NCBI GenBank assembly: GCA_030524055.1
Contig: JAUNHH010000006.1
Span: forward strand, 1-64,000
DNA length: 64,000 bases
Reading direction: 5' to 3'
Source of the DNA: Actinomycetaceae bacterium
GTDB lineage: Bacteria > Actinomycetota > Actinomycetes > Actinomycetales > Actinomycetaceae
The notes under the pieces are model-generated. The model searched no databases. It was given only the letters and a program-made list of their open reading frames with translations, and was not told the DNA's origin. A program made the translations under genes and the position numbers. Shown here one piece after another: positions 19,558-28,494 of this stretch; within the stretch, counting starts at the first letter, position 1; each line of letters starts with the position of its first letter.

Positions 19558-20619
19558 GTGGACCTCAATTTGGTCCTCGTGACCACGGTGATTGTCATTG
19601 CCCTTGTCTTTGACTACACCAATGGTTTCCACGACGCAGCTAATGCGATTGCCACTTCTGTATCCACTCGCGCATTAACTCCGCGAGTGGCCCTTCTCAT
19701 GGCAGCAATCATGAATGTGATTGGCGCATTATTGGGCACCGAAGTGGCAAAAACCATTGGTAAGGGCATTATCGATATTGGGCACTATACGCAGTCCACA
19801 GATCCACTAATGCAACGGGAAGGGCTCATTATTGTCCTTGCCGCATTACTTGGTGCGGTCACGTGGAACATGATTACCTGGTGGTTTGGATTGCCATCAT
19901 CCTCAACCCACGCTCTCATTGGCGGCCTTGTGGGTGCAGGATTGGCCTCTGCAACTCAGGTTGAGTGGGGAGGCATTTTCAACCAGGTTGTTATCCCCAT
20001 GTTTGCTTCCCCGCTGGTGGGCTTCCTTTTGAGCTTTATCATCATGAAGCTCATGCTGGCAGCGCTGGCCAGTTTGCCGTATCACCGCACCATGCGTCGT
20101 TTCCGCATTCTGCAGACGATTTCAGCGGCAGCAATGGCTCTGGGTCATGGCCTGCAGGACGCGCAGAAAACTATGGGCGTAATTGTCATGGCACTCATGG
20201 CTGGAGGCTATGGAGCACACCATAATATTGTGGATCCTGTCACAGGTGAAATGACCGTGCCTCTGTGGGTCAAGATTGCTGCAGCAGTGGCGATTTCCCT
20301 GGGGACATACGCTGGCGGTTGGCGCATTATGCGCACCCTTGGACGCAAGATTATCGATCTGGATCCTGCACGTGGGTTTATGGCTGAGACAGTGTCCGCT
20401 GGCGTGCTTTATGCCTCGGCTTTCTGGCTCCACGCGCCAATTTCCACAACTCACACCATTACCTCGGCGATTCTCGGCGTTGGAGCAACCCGCCGTTTCT
20501 CTGCGGTTCGCTGGGGTGTGGCAGGCAATATCGTCGTTGCCTGGTTCCTCACCCTTCCAGCAGCTGGCGCTGTCGCTGCAGTGCTATTCCACATTGTTCA
20601 TGCGCTGATCGTTCACTGA
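19558..20619 (+). CDS. pit: PiT-family low-affinity inorganic phosphate transporter
   Basis: 353-residue membrane protein importing phosphate (as a metal-phosphate complex in bacteria) with protons. The duplicated PiT signatures are present: DYTNGFHDAANAIATSV near residue 20 and the inverted second copy STTHTITSAILGVGATRR near residue 300. GLPSSSTHALIGGLVGAG is the conserved mid-protein loop. Start is GTG 19558 with AAAGGAG upstream. Translationally linked to the preceding DUF47 gene. A paired-repeat terminator follows. Confidence 0.95.
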   Translation: MDLNLVLVTTVIVIALVFDYTNGFHDAANAIATSVSTRALTPRVALLMAAIMNVIGALLGTEVAKTIGKGIIDIGHYTQSTDPLMQREGLIIVLAALLGAVTWNMITWWFGLPSSSTHALIGGLVGAGLASATQVEWGGIFNQVVIPMFASPLVGFLLSFIIMKLMLAALASLPYHRTMRRFRILQTISAAAMALGHGLQDAQKTMGVIVMALMAGGYGAHHNIVDPVTGEMTVPLWVKIAAAVAISLGTYAGGWRIMRTLGRKIIDLDPARGFMAETVSAGVLYASAFWLHAPISTTHTITSAILGVGATRRFSAVRWGVAGNIVVAWFLTLPAAGAVAAVLFHIVHALIVH

Positions 20620-20638
20620 TTTCGCGTGACAAAACCTG

Positions 20639-20676
20639 GCCCCGTCCTCGTGAATTTTTATTGACGAGGGCGGGGC
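20639..20676 (+). terminator. Terminator built from an inverted pair of 13-mers after pit
   Basis: GCCCCGTCCTCGT (20639-20651) pairs with exact ACGAGGGCGGGGC (20664-20676) across a 12-nt AT-rich loop, 20 bp past the stop. One mismatch (G-T) in a 13-bp stem. Confidence 0.75.
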
Positions 20677-20771
20677 AAACTGTTTCAATCCCCGCCCAGC
20701 ATCTCCATCCCTCTTCCGATAGCCTGACGCTAAACCCAGGCACTCTGTCAACGAATATTGAGGGAACCACT

Positions 20772-20998
20772 ATGAGTCGAGGTCGCATATACGCAGCGCT
20801 TCTTGCAGCACTGCGCGCCAGTGTCCTCAGTGCGTGCTCTGCCCCCATTTCTTCAGGCCTATCCATTCAGTCTTCAACTTTTTCCACCCCACTGCCGATT
20901 CGCGGAGCACTACTGAAGACACCAACCGCATTGTGTGTGACGTGACCTCCCGCGATAGCACACCCCTGAAGGGAAGCGCGCAAGGACTGGGCCGGTAG
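20772..20998 (+). pseudogene. Decayed Septum_form-like lipoprotein
   Basis: The 5' part encodes a lipoprotein signal with lipobox LSAC (MSRGRIYAALLAALRASV...), like the intact paralogue that follows. The middle domain is missing. A separate frame from about 20927 to the stop at 20996-20998 encodes NRIVCDVTSRDSTPLKGSAQ, matching the C-terminal (R/H)xIxCxV...PLxGSxxG signature of the five downstream copies. An internal deletion of about 350 bp plus a frame shift explains this. The in-frame product would be a 57-residue truncated peptide. Confidence 0.8.
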
Positions 20999-21054
20999 CG
21001 CAACCGCAAAATCCCATTTTCCGCCGAAGTGACGTGCAGTAAAGGAATGATCAG

Positions 21055-21696
21055 ATGTCTATTCAGCGACTAATGACTACCGCAAGTTTTATTGTCTGTG
21101 CGGTACTTGTCAGTGCCTGCGCAGGAGCACCCCAATCTTCCGGAATTTCCGTTCAAGCTGGTGGCAGCTCCGGGTCAGGCGCAGATTCTGGTGGCTCGAC
21201 GGACGAAGACAAGTCCTCGGAAAACAGTGCAGATGCGGGCACTAAGGATACTGAGGGCACTGAGGACACTAACAATAATGAGGACGCTGGCAACCCTGGT
21301 GGAAGCGAAGACAAGCCTAGTGAAGCAGAGTTGAAAAAGAGTGCTTTCTACGTGGGAAATTGCGTAACCTTTGATGTCAGCGATGGCAAGATCGCCAATT
21401 CCACCATCGTTGATTGCAGCCGTGAACACCGGAGCGAAGTGTATTTCGTGGGCTATCTTGACGCTGGCGCATACCCTGGGGACGAAGCCATTGATAAAGA
21501 GGTCGAGGCCACCTGCCGACGTGAATTCAAAGGCTACGTTGGCGTTGCGTCCGACCAATCAGAGTTCCAATTCTCCTACCTGACCCCAAATAGGGAAACC
21601 TGGGGGCCCAAAGCGGGTGACCGCATTTACAACTGCATGCTGGAAAAAGAGGAGAACAACCTGTGGACTGGTAGCGCTAAAGGCTCAAAGAAGTAG
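21055..21696 (+). CDS. Septum_form-like lipoprotein, array copy 1
   Basis: 213-residue predicted lipoprotein with lipobox LVSACAG, an acidic Gly/Ser/Asp/Glu linker (residues 40-95), then a C-terminal domain with the Septum_form pattern: GNCVTFDV, VDCSREHRSEVY, YPGDEA, a C-x-x-x-F-x-x-YVG segment, and W-x(4)-GDRIYNC ending in a GSxKG motif. Four conserved cysteines probably form two disulfides outside the membrane. The family is named for an actinobacterial septum-associated protein; molecular role unknown. First intact member of a tandem array of five, with a 17-residue KDTEGTEDTNNNEDAGN-type charged linker unlike its neighbours. Confidence 0.8.
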   Translation: MSIQRLMTTASFIVCAVLVSACAGAPQSSGISVQAGGSSGSGADSGGSTDEDKSSENSADAGTKDTEGTEDTNNNEDAGNPGGSEDKPSEAELKKSAFYVGNCVTFDVSDGKIANSTIVDCSREHRSEVYFVGYLDAGAYPGDEAIDKEVEATCRREFKGYVGVASDQSEFQFSYLTPNRETWGPKAGDRIYNCMLEKEENNLWTGSAKGSKK

Positions 21697-21772
21697 TCCA
21701 CCTCCACTGCGCGCGCAATATCAGTTCTTGTGTAGGCTGTGCCCCAACCACAAATTTGCTGAAAGGTCCCTG

Positions 21773-22210
21773 ATGAGCTCTCACCGCACCGGAAGCGTCA
21801 TTGCCACTGTGCTAATGACAGCTACCGCTGTTGCTGGGTGTAATCACCAATTGGCTGCCACTTCCCTCAAAGTCGGAGACTGTATTGCTTCGCCACAGGG
21901 GGAGGAAATCCGCAATGTGGAGCCAATAGATTGCGCCCAGCCACATGGGGCTGAGATCTACTACGTTCACACCGTAGAAGGACAGGACTTTCCAGGTGAC
22001 GAAGTCCTCAACGGGGAAGCCCAACGAATCTGCGCCGAACAATTTGCAGCCTATGTTGGTGTTCCCGTTGAGCAACACGACACCTTAACCACGTGGTTTA
22101 TGACCCCTACGCAAGAGTCCTGGTCAGCTGGGGATCACATTATTGTCTGTTTGGCTGTCAATACTGATTTAACACCCCTAACTGGAACAGTAAAAGGCTC
22201 TGCCTCGTAG
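21773..22210 (+). CDS. Septum_form-like lipoprotein, array copy 2 (no linker)
   Basis: 145-residue lipoprotein with lipobox VAGC. The start is ATG 21773, with GAAAGG upstream; the open frame extends a further 52 codons but that extension overlaps the preceding gene's end and lacks a ribosome site. The cysteine-rich domain follows the signal almost directly: LKVGDCIASP, IDCAQPHGAEIYY, FPGDEV, ICAEQFAAYVGV, W-SAGDHIIVCLAV and GTVKGS. Copies 1, 3 and 4 insert 60-130 charged residues at this point, so the linker is the variable part of the array. Confidence 0.82.
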   Translation: MSSHRTGSVIATVLMTATAVAGCNHQLAATSLKVGDCIASPQGEEIRNVEPIDCAQPHGAEIYYVHTVEGQDFPGDEVLNGEAQRICAEQFAAYVGVPVEQHDTLTTWFMTPTQESWSAGDHIIVCLAVNTDLTPLTGTVKGSAS

Positions 22211-22261
22211 AAAGGTCTGCAGTACCCGCACATATACCCCCATATTGTTATTGGAGGATAA

Positions 22262-23092
22262 ATGACTACCCGTTTTACCCACGGAGTTGTAGCCATCGGC
22301 CTCGCACTCTCGTTAACTCTGGCTGGCTGCGCCACTGACGCGGCCTCGTCTAGCGATAATGAACGCGATTCCTCATCAACCTCACGCGAAAAAGACCGTG
22401 ATTCCGCGTCAGACAGCGATAAAGATAAGGAAGGCGACTCTGGGTCCGATTCAGATTCGGACTCTGACCGCGATAAAGATCAAGACAGTAATACCGATAA
22501 AGACAACAAAGACCGCAATAACGATTCTGAAGCGGACAGCAATAGCTCAAAGAGCCAGGACAAGCAAGAGAATCAGGATGAGCAACCTGGTTTTGACGAG
22601 GACCCGAACTCACAACAAGATTCCAATCGAAACGATAGCGGCACAGACAATTCTGACCGTAATAACAATGGGAACTCCACACCCAATAATGGCGATCAGG
22701 CCAAGGAAAACCAAGGAAACTCAACCCGAGAAACAAAACCGCTCAGTGCGCTTAAACAGGGCGAATGCCTTTTCGTCAGCGAACAAGGCAAGAAACGCGA
22801 TCTGACGGATTGCACTAAACCACACCATCAAGAGGTCATGCACCTCTTTCCCCAAGCTGATCCTAACTCCCCCTATCCCGGAAAAGAAGTGGTTGAGCAA
22901 GCTGCACAACGCACCTGCAACAACCAGTTCTACCTTTACGTTGGACTCACACCTGAGGATTCTCAGTACGACTTCAGGTGGTATGTTCCTGGTGAAGACG
23001 CCTGGGCAGATGGTGAACGCACCATCATCTGTGTCGCAGTGGACGATAACGGGGCTGAAATCACTGGCTCCCTTCAAGGGGCAAAAAGGTAA
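22262..23092 (+). CDS. Septum_form-like lipoprotein, array copy 3 (long D/S/K/N linker)
   Basis: 276-residue lipoprotein with lipobox LAGC. Residues about 25-160 are extremely low complexity (Asp, Ser, Lys, Asn, Arg; DSDSDSDRDKDQD-type runs) and must be disordered. The C-terminal domain has LKQGECLFVSE, TDCTKPHHQEVMH, YPGKEV, TCNNQFYLYVGL, W-ADGERTIICVAV and GSLQGAK. Its first 45 codons are nearly identical to those of copy 4 (shared SSSDNERDSSSTSREKDRDS), evidence of recent duplication or gene conversion. Confidence 0.85.
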   Translation: MTTRFTHGVVAIGLALSLTLAGCATDAASSSDNERDSSSTSREKDRDSASDSDKDKEGDSGSDSDSDSDRDKDQDSNTDKDNKDRNNDSEADSNSSKSQDKQENQDEQPGFDEDPNSQQDSNRNDSGTDNSDRNNNGNSTPNNGDQAKENQGNSTRETKPLSALKQGECLFVSEQGKKRDLTDCTKPHHQEVMHLFPQADPNSPYPGKEVVEQAAQRTCNNQFYLYVGLTPEDSQYDFRWYVPGEDAWADGERTIICVAVDDNGAEITGSLQGAKR

Positions 23093-23150
23093 TCATACCG
23101 CTGCCTAGAAAGGTAAAATCCCGGCACTTTACCATTGGAGAGAATTAATA

Positions 23151-23915
23151 ATGACTACCCGTTTCACTCATAAAGCTATAACCATCATCCTTGCCGCTTC
23201 ACTAGCATTAGCAGGTTGCGCCACTGAGGCTTCCTCATCTAGCGATAATGAACGCGACTCCTCATCAACCTCACGCGAAAAAGACCGTGACTCAGGCTCT
23301 GATCGCGATAAAGATAAGGATCAGGATAAAGACTCCTCCCGCGACAAAGATAAAGACGAGACCTCGCAGAAAAATCAGGATTCATCCGACAATAAAGATC
23401 AGGACTCTGGCGCAGATCAGGATAATAAGAAAGAGAATTCCGGCGGTTCACAACAGGAGGAGAACCGCGAGAACAATAAGTCCGGTAATAACCCTGACGA
23501 ATCGACAGAAAACTCCTCAAAGGGCAGTAATGCGGATAACGGGAATAAGGCACAAACTCAAGTTGTGGAGAACTGGATGGACTTTAAAGTAGGCGACTGT
23601 CTAATAGTTTATGAGGGAGATGAGTACTTCTATAAGATCGACTGCAAGGAATCTCACCATTTAGAAGTGTTTTACACGCAATCTCTAGGGACAGAAAATG
23701 CCCCCTACCCTTCCGAGGAGAAAGTCGATCAGCAGTTGACTCCGATATGCCAACTGCAATTCATTAATTATGTCGGCACATCGCACCAAACCTCCAAATA
23801 CCAATTCGAGTGGCTGTATCCCGATGAAGAAGAATGGAATAATGGCGACCGCACCGGGATTTGCTTGCTCTTCACTGATGCTGAGGAGGAAACAACCGGT
23901 TCCGCCAAAAAATAG
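23151..23915 (+). CDS. Septum_form-like lipoprotein, array copy 4
   Basis: 254-residue lipoprotein (lipobox LAGC) with a charged low-complexity linker (residues about 25-135, DKDKDQDKDSSRDKDKDE-like) and a C-terminal Septum_form-like domain: FKVGDCLIVYE, IDCKESHHLEVFY, YPSEEK, ICQLQFINYVGT, W-NNGDRTGICLLF. A GAGAGAATTAATA leader precedes the ATG. The 5' portion duplicates that of copy 3 while the domain itself has diverged, so selection differs between stalk and domain. Confidence 0.84.
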   Translation: MTTRFTHKAITIILAASLALAGCATEASSSSDNERDSSSTSREKDRDSGSDRDKDKDQDKDSSRDKDKDETSQKNQDSSDNKDQDSGADQDNKKENSGGSQQEENRENNKSGNNPDESTENSSKGSNADNGNKAQTQVVENWMDFKVGDCLIVYEGDEYFYKIDCKESHHLEVFYTQSLGTENAPYPSEEKVDQQLTPICQLQFINYVGTSHQTSKYQFEWLYPDEEEWNNGDRTGICLLFTDAEEETTGSAKK

Positions 23916-23963
23916 TCCCATCTGACATCCCGTCCGCCCCCGGCAAGAAAGAAAGGGTGAATA

Positions 23964-24473
23964 ATGCGATTTACCCACAGAGCCTGTGCTTTTCTTGGCG
24001 CTGGCCTCGTCCTCGTAGCTTTGTCTGCGTGTTCGGGGTCAGCCCCCGGGGGCGGCCCGGCATCAGGAGCTGCCAGCGACGTCACTGACCAGCCCTCTTC
24101 TGGCAGGAATATTATTTACACTGCCCAACCTGGGGATTGCTTTATGACCCCAGATAAGGCAGCTAAGCAGGTCTACGAAATTACCCAACTTGATTGCGAC
24201 ACTCCGCATGAAAGCGAAGTGTTTCATGTCCACTATTTGACTGACGAAAAAATGCCTTCCCCAGATTCCTTAAATGCCACGGCAGACGATATTTGTCGGG
24301 AGGCTTTCAGCAGTTATGTTGGCATAGCTGATACTGAATCGAGCCTGTCATTATGGTGGCTGACACCCACAGTTGACTCCTGGGAGCAGCAGGGAGATCG
24401 TCGCATTACCTGTGCGGTTGAGGACGAGAACCTCACTCCCCTTATTGGGTCGGTGAAAGATTCGCGTTTATAA
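23964..24473 (+). CDS. Septum_form-like lipoprotein, array copy 5
   Basis: 169-residue lipoprotein with lipobox LSACSGS, a short Gly/Ala/Ser linker and the C-terminal domain: QPGDCFMTPD, LDCDTPHESEVFH, ICREAFSSYVGI, W-QQGDRRITCAV, PLIGSVKDS. The AAAGAAAGGGTGAATA leader gives a clear ribosome site. It ends 25 bp before the convergent Nudix gene; an exact 13-mer (24480-24492) occupies that gap and may help end both transcripts. Confidence 0.83.
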   Translation: MRFTHRACAFLGAGLVLVALSACSGSAPGGGPASGAASDVTDQPSSGRNIIYTAQPGDCFMTPDKAAKQVYEITQLDCDTPHESEVFHVHYLTDEKMPSPDSLNATADDICREAFSSYVGIADTESSLSLWWLTPTVDSWEQQGDRRITCAVEDENLTPLIGSVKDSRL

Positions 24474-24479
24474 AGTGGG

Positions 24480-24492
24480 ACGAGGGCGGGGC
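24480..24492 (+). repeat. Dispersed 13-mer between convergent genes
   Basis: Exact ACGAGGGCGGGGC, 6 bp after one stop codon and 6 bp before the other. Confidence 0.9.
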
Positions 24493-24498
24493 TGCCCT

Positions 24499-25563
24499 TT
24501 ATTCCCCCAAGAGATCTTTTGTGCGCGTCCCATGGCGTTCTAATCCCACGACCTCGATGCCACTATGTCGGGAAATATGAGCGACCAGCATTTCAGCTGT
24601 TGCTAACCAGGGGGAATGATCCGGATACTGCCCACGCAAAGGGGCTGCTGTCACTGCTTTTAGTGGCTCCATCAGTGTTGGCATTGTCGGTCGGTGAATG
24701 CTCCACACCTCGGGATAGAGTGCAGACCGCAAATGCTCGGCTAAAAGGTGCTGAGCGGAATGCGGATCGCGATAAACAGCCGTTTCAGTGAGGGCATCCA
24801 CCGTTTCTAACTCTGCGGAGGCCAGGCGTGCCCACGGGCTGACGGTTGCAGCGCACCGAGTCCACGGGGAGGTCAACGCCCGCTCCATGCCAAAAGCTGA
24901 CAGGAGGTCCACAACATCCAGGGCTTGGCGCACGCCCAAGCGGGTGAGTGGGCGCGAGCGGTCACTGCCCTGCCAGGACGAGCGTGATTCGGCTTTGCCG
25001 TGGCGCAATAGCGCAATAGTGGCCGTCACCAGAGTGCCTTTTTTGGCGCGGGTAAGAAGGTCAGAAAGGAGGCGGCGGTCGCCTCGGCGGGTTAATAGAG
25101 CATCTGCACGCTGTGGGCTGACCCATCGCGTCTGGTCGATTTCTCTGGCTGATGCTGGGTGAACAGGTTTGCGCGACCGCAGGGCTGGTGCTCCAGGAAG
25201 CTGGGTCTGTTCCAATTCTGCCGCCAATGGAGTGCCCACCCAGTAGTGGACTTCTTTTGTTTGTCCTGTGCCCAAGCGGTAGCGCTGCATTGTTAGAGGT
25301 GCACCAAGGCGGATGGCCACACCGGTTTCTTCTTCAACTTCACGCACTGCTGCCTGGACAATGGGTTCGTTAGATTCCGCTTTACCTTTAGGCCACGACC
25401 AATCGCGATAGTGCGGGCGGTGAACAATGAGGACTTCAATATCGCAGGGGCGAATTATTTCGCCAATCACCGGTGGCCGATTGTGGTCAGTAAATCGCCA
25501 CACCACCGCTCCAGCGGCTCTGACCAACCGGGAGGGTATCGGGGCAGGGCGGGTGCGCGGCAT
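24499..25563 (-). CDS. Nudix hydrolase fused to SixA-type histidine phosphatase (MutT1-like)
   Basis: 354 residues in two domains. The N-terminal Nudix domain has the box GKAESNEPIVQAAVREVEEE (near residues 60-80), which binds Mg2+ and hydrolyses nucleoside diphosphate-linked substrates. The C-terminal phosphoglycerate-mutase-like domain starts with LLRHGKAESR (about residue 188), supplying the phosphorylated histidine. The same order is found in mycobacterial MutT1, which degrades 8-oxo-dGTP and diadenosine polyphosphates. The ppk gene lies next upstream on the same strand, separated by about 300 bp with a terminator, so the genes are neighbours rather than clearly co-transcribed. Substrate is inferred from family. 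Confidence 0.9.
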   Translation of the reverse strand: MPRTRPAPIPSRLVRAAGAVVWRFTDHNRPPVIGEIIRPCDIEVLIVHRPHYRDWSWPKGKAESNEPIVQAAVREVEEETGVAIRLGAPLTMQRYRLGTGQTKEVHYWVGTPLAAELEQTQLPGAPALRSRKPVHPASAREIDQTRWVSPQRADALLTRRGDRRLLSDLLTRAKKGTLVTATIALLRHGKAESRSSWQGSDRSRPLTRLGVRQALDVVDLLSAFGMERALTSPWTRCAATVSPWARLASAELETVDALTETAVYRDPHSAQHLLAEHLRSALYPEVWSIHRPTMPTLMEPLKAVTAAPLRGQYPDHSPWLATAEMLVAHISRHSGIEVVGLERHGTRTKDLLGE

Positions 25564-25668
25564 AAATTAAGGGTACTTCTTCCAGCTGTGATGATGCTGA
25601 AAATGTTCACACCCTAGGACCGGCCCAGGCCGGAGCCCCTTTGAGGAGGGCTGCTGCTTGTGCGACAT

Positions 25669-25741
25669 GCACCAGACGGGCAAAGGGCGACATTTACACC
25701 TAAAATCGGCTGTTTTTGTCGCCCTATGCACGTTTGGTGTC
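25669..25741. repeat. Family B palindromic repeat, copy 4 (best preserved)
   Basis: GCACCAGACGGGCAAAGGGCGAC on the left pairs with GTCGCCCTATGCACGTTTGGTGTC-like sequence on the right around an AT-rich core with AAAATCGGCT. It has two stem levels, the inner GGGCGAC/GTCGCCC being perfect. Lies between ppk and the Nudix gene. Confidence 0.75.
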
Positions 25742-25797
25742 ACGGGCAGAGCCCACATGGCGCACACTCGACTCGCTATCACGATTGACAGCAACAA

Positions 25798-25835
25798 ACC
25801 CCGCCCTCGTACATATGAATTCACGAGGGCGGGGT
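25798..25835 (-). terminator. Terminator from a perfect inverted pair of 13-mer-like repeats after ppk
   Basis: ACCCCGCCCTCGT (25798-25810) and ACGAGGGCGGGGT (25823-25835) form a perfect 13-bp stem with a 12-nt AT-rich loop, 25 bp beyond the ppk stop. Both arms carry the same compensatory change from the exact 13-mer, which keeps the stem intact. Confidence 0.8.
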
Positions 25836-25860
25836 CAAGTTCACGCAGAAACGACCAAAA

Positions 25861-28254
25861 CTATCGGCCAACTACTCGCGAGGACGCCTGCGCCATTAAT
25901 TCCGTCTGAATATCGGCAAGAGGCTGTCCTTCTTTATCTTTGGCCACGCGCTTCCACGATCCATTTTTCCGCAGTGTCCATGAGGCCACACGAGAAGAAA
26001 CTCCACGACGAATCAAGTCACTAAGGAATTCCACTTGGGCCGGATCAGCAATACGGACCAGAGCTTCCACTCGGCGGTCAAGATTGCGGTGCATCAGATC
26101 CGCGGACCCAATCCACACTTCTTCTTCGCCTTTCGGGCCGAAAGCATAAATCCGAGAGTGCTCTAAATAGCGACCTAAGATTGACCGCACTCGCACATTC
26201 TCTGACAATTTCGGCACCCCAGCGCGGATCGCACAAATACCACGCACGACGACATCGACTTTCACGCCTGCCTGAGAGGCCCGGTAAATCGTGTCAATAA
26301 TGCGCTCATCGACAATGGAATTCACTTTAATGCCAACCCAGGCATCTAATCCGGCTTTCTTCCTGGCAATCTGACCTTCGATGCGTTCAATCAGACCATC
26401 GCGAATAGAAAGCGGCGCCACCAATAGCCGATGGAAAGTTGAGCGCGGCGCATAACCGGACAACTGGTTAAAGAGGCGGGTAAGATCCTGGGCCACTTCA
26501 CGATTGCACGTCAGCAAGCCTAGGTCTTCATAGCCGCGCGCCGTCTTGGGGTGGTAGTTTCCTGTACCCACATGGCAATAGCGATGCAGACCATCAGCTT
26601 CTTGGCGAACCACTAAAGACAATTTGCAGTGCGTCTTTAATCCAACCATGCCATAGACAACATGAACGCCAGCACGTTCTAATTTCCGCGCCCAAGAAAT
26701 ATTGGCTTCTTCGTCGAAACGGGCCTTAATTTCGACAATAGCCACCACCTGTTTCCCTGATTGGGCGGCCTCAATTAATGCCGAGACAATGGGGGAATCC
26801 CCAGAAGTCCGATACAGGGTCTGCTTGATTGCCAAGACATGGGGATCGCGCGCCGCCTGGGTAATAAAGGCTTGCACGGAGGTAGCGAAAGAATCGTAGG
26901 GGTGATGAAGAAGGACATCATGGGCACGGATCTGGGCGAAAATATCAATGGCCCGTGACGATTCCACTTCCGCTAGCCCCGCTGCCGTCACCGGCACATA
27001 TTTCGGGTACTTCAGGTGGGCAATATCGAGGTCATGCAACACATTATTCAGTGTTAAGTCCAGCGGTCCAGGAAGACGATAAACATCGGCCTGAGAAATC
27101 TCTAACTTGTCCATGAGGAACTCGAGGACAAAGTCGCTAATAGTGTCTTCAACTTCAAGGCGAACAACCGGCCCGAAACGACGCCGTAAAAGCTCTTCTT
27201 CCATAGCGGCCAGAAGATTTTCGGCGTCATCTTCTTCCACTTCGAGATCTTCATTTCGCGTCACCCTAAAAGCGTGTGCCTGATGAATTTCCACGCCAGG
27301 GAACAGGTGCTCAAGATGAGCGCGCACCACATCTTCAAGGGTAATAAAGTTGGCCCCAGCCTTAGTGTGCACATAATCTTCTGGCGAATCATGTGTACCA
27401 GCGGTTTCAATATTAATGAGTCGCGGCAGCGATTGCGGAACTTTTACGCGCGCAAAGTGGAATTTGCCAGATAAAGGATTGCGGACAACAACCGCGAGAT
27501 TCAGCGACAGCCCGGAAATATAGGGAAATGGGTGGGAAGGATCAACCGCAAGCGGCGTAAGCACCGGGAAAATCTGCCGACGGAAATAGCGCGTCAAGGT
27601 CTCTTTTTGCGACTCATTGAGATCATCCCAATGCCGCAGATGAATACCTTCCGCAGCTAAGGCAGGCAAAATCAATTCCTGGAAATCATTGGCTTGGCGC
27701 ATGGTGAGTTCACGGGCGCGGGTACCAATGCCTTCCAATACTTGGCGTGGCTCCAAGCCGGATGCCCCGGGCCTGGCAATCCCAGCAGCAATACGGCGCT
27801 TCAACCCGGCTACGCGCACCATAAAGAACTCATCGAGGTTGGACGAGAAAATCGCCGAGAACCACGCGCGCTCAAGTAGCGGCAGCGAATCATCTTCACT
27901 CTGCTCTAGAACTCGCTGGTTAAAGGCCATCCAGGAGATCTCTCGATCAGCAAAGCGCCCTTTTGGTAGTGGCTGATCTTCACCTAGGGGGGCAGAGGTA
28001 TCAACTTGGACTTCAAAGTCAGGCAAAGCGTGTTCGCGCGGAGTTTCCTCGTCCTCGTATTCGGAATCTTCGTGTTCTACGCCAACCAGTGAGGCGTCAT
28101 CTGCCCGAACAAAAAGTTCTTCGGCACGTGCACTTTCTACAGGAGCTGCTTCGGGAGCAGAGGACGCGCCATTGTGTTCGTCATCAAAAGAATCATCTGG
28201 GGCGGAGGGTCCTGGCCATGAGGCATCGGGGGCTTCAATGGTGGGATCGGACAT
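25861..28254 (-). CDS. ppk: Polyphosphate kinase 1
   Basis: Reversible synthesis of polyphosphate from ATP. 797 residues from ATG 28254, selected because AGAAAGGGACGCG precedes it; the frame is open 27 codons further. An acidic N-terminal extension of about 105 residues precedes the conserved body ([19 protein letters not shown]), so the protein is longer than the usual 690-720. The catalytic histidine region [14 protein letters not shown] is near residue 565, and the C-terminal block [18 protein letters not shown] is intact. The Nudix/phosphatase fusion follows downstream, and the phosphate importer is 6 kb away on the other strand; a shared phosphate theme is inference. Confidence 0.96.
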   Translation of the reverse strand: MSDPTIEAPDASWPGPSAPDDSFDDEHNGASSAPEAAPVESARAEELFVRADDASLVGVEHEDSEYEDEETPREHALPDFEVQVDTSAPLGEDQPLPKGRFADREISWMAFNQRVLEQSEDDSLPLLERAWFSAIFSSNLDEFFMVRVAGLKRRIAAGIARPGASGLEPRQVLEGIGTRARELTMRQANDFQELILPALAAEGIHLRHWDDLNESQKETLTRYFRRQIFPVLTPLAVDPSHPFPYISGLSLNLAVVVRNPLSGKFHFARVKVPQSLPRLINIETAGTHDSPEDYVHTKAGANFITLEDVVRAHLEHLFPGVEIHQAHAFRVTRNEDLEVEEDDAENLLAAMEEELLRRRFGPVVRLEVEDTISDFVLEFLMDKLEISQADVYRLPGPLDLTLNNVLHDLDIAHLKYPKYVPVTAAGLAEVESSRAIDIFAQIRAHDVLLHHPYDSFATSVQAFITQAARDPHVLAIKQTLYRTSGDSPIVSALIEAAQSGKQVVAIVEIKARFDEEANISWARKLERAGVHVVYGMVGLKTHCKLSLVVRQEADGLHRYCHVGTGNYHPKTARGYEDLGLLTCNREVAQDLTRLFNQLSGYAPRSTFHRLLVAPLSIRDGLIERIEGQIARKKAGLDAWVGIKVNSIVDERIIDTIYRASQAGVKVDVVVRGICAIRAGVPKLSENVRVRSILGRYLEHSRIYAFGPKGEEEVWIGSADLMHRNLDRRVEALVRIADPAQVEFLSDLIRRGVSSRVASWTLRKNGSWKRVAKDKEGQPLADIQTELMAQASSRVVGR

Positions 28255-28427
28255 CGCGTCCCTTTCTGGCGTCAATGCGCCTGAAATATCGGTTCTGACC
28301 CGCCGTAGCGGGGCCGGATGGGTGTCCGGCGTCACTATGTGACTATCATTCCATTACCGGCGACAACCTGCATAGTCCTACCCCGAAAGTGGACACGTGG
28401 CCTTCGTCATTATGCGAATCGTCATTA

Positions 28428-28471
28428 ACGAGGCCGGGGCCAGGCTTTTTATGAGGGCGCCCCGCCCTCGT
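28428..28471. terminator. Imperfect inverted 13-mer pair between the unknown gene and ppk
   Basis: ACGAGGCCGGGGC (28428-28440, one mismatch) faces exact GCCCCGCCCTCGT (28459-28471) across 18 nt containing CTTTTT. It lies 24 bp past the stop of the minus-strand gene ending at 28495, so it probably terminates that transcript. Confidence 0.6.
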
Positions 28472-28494
28472 CGATTCCTCTGGCAACACAACGA

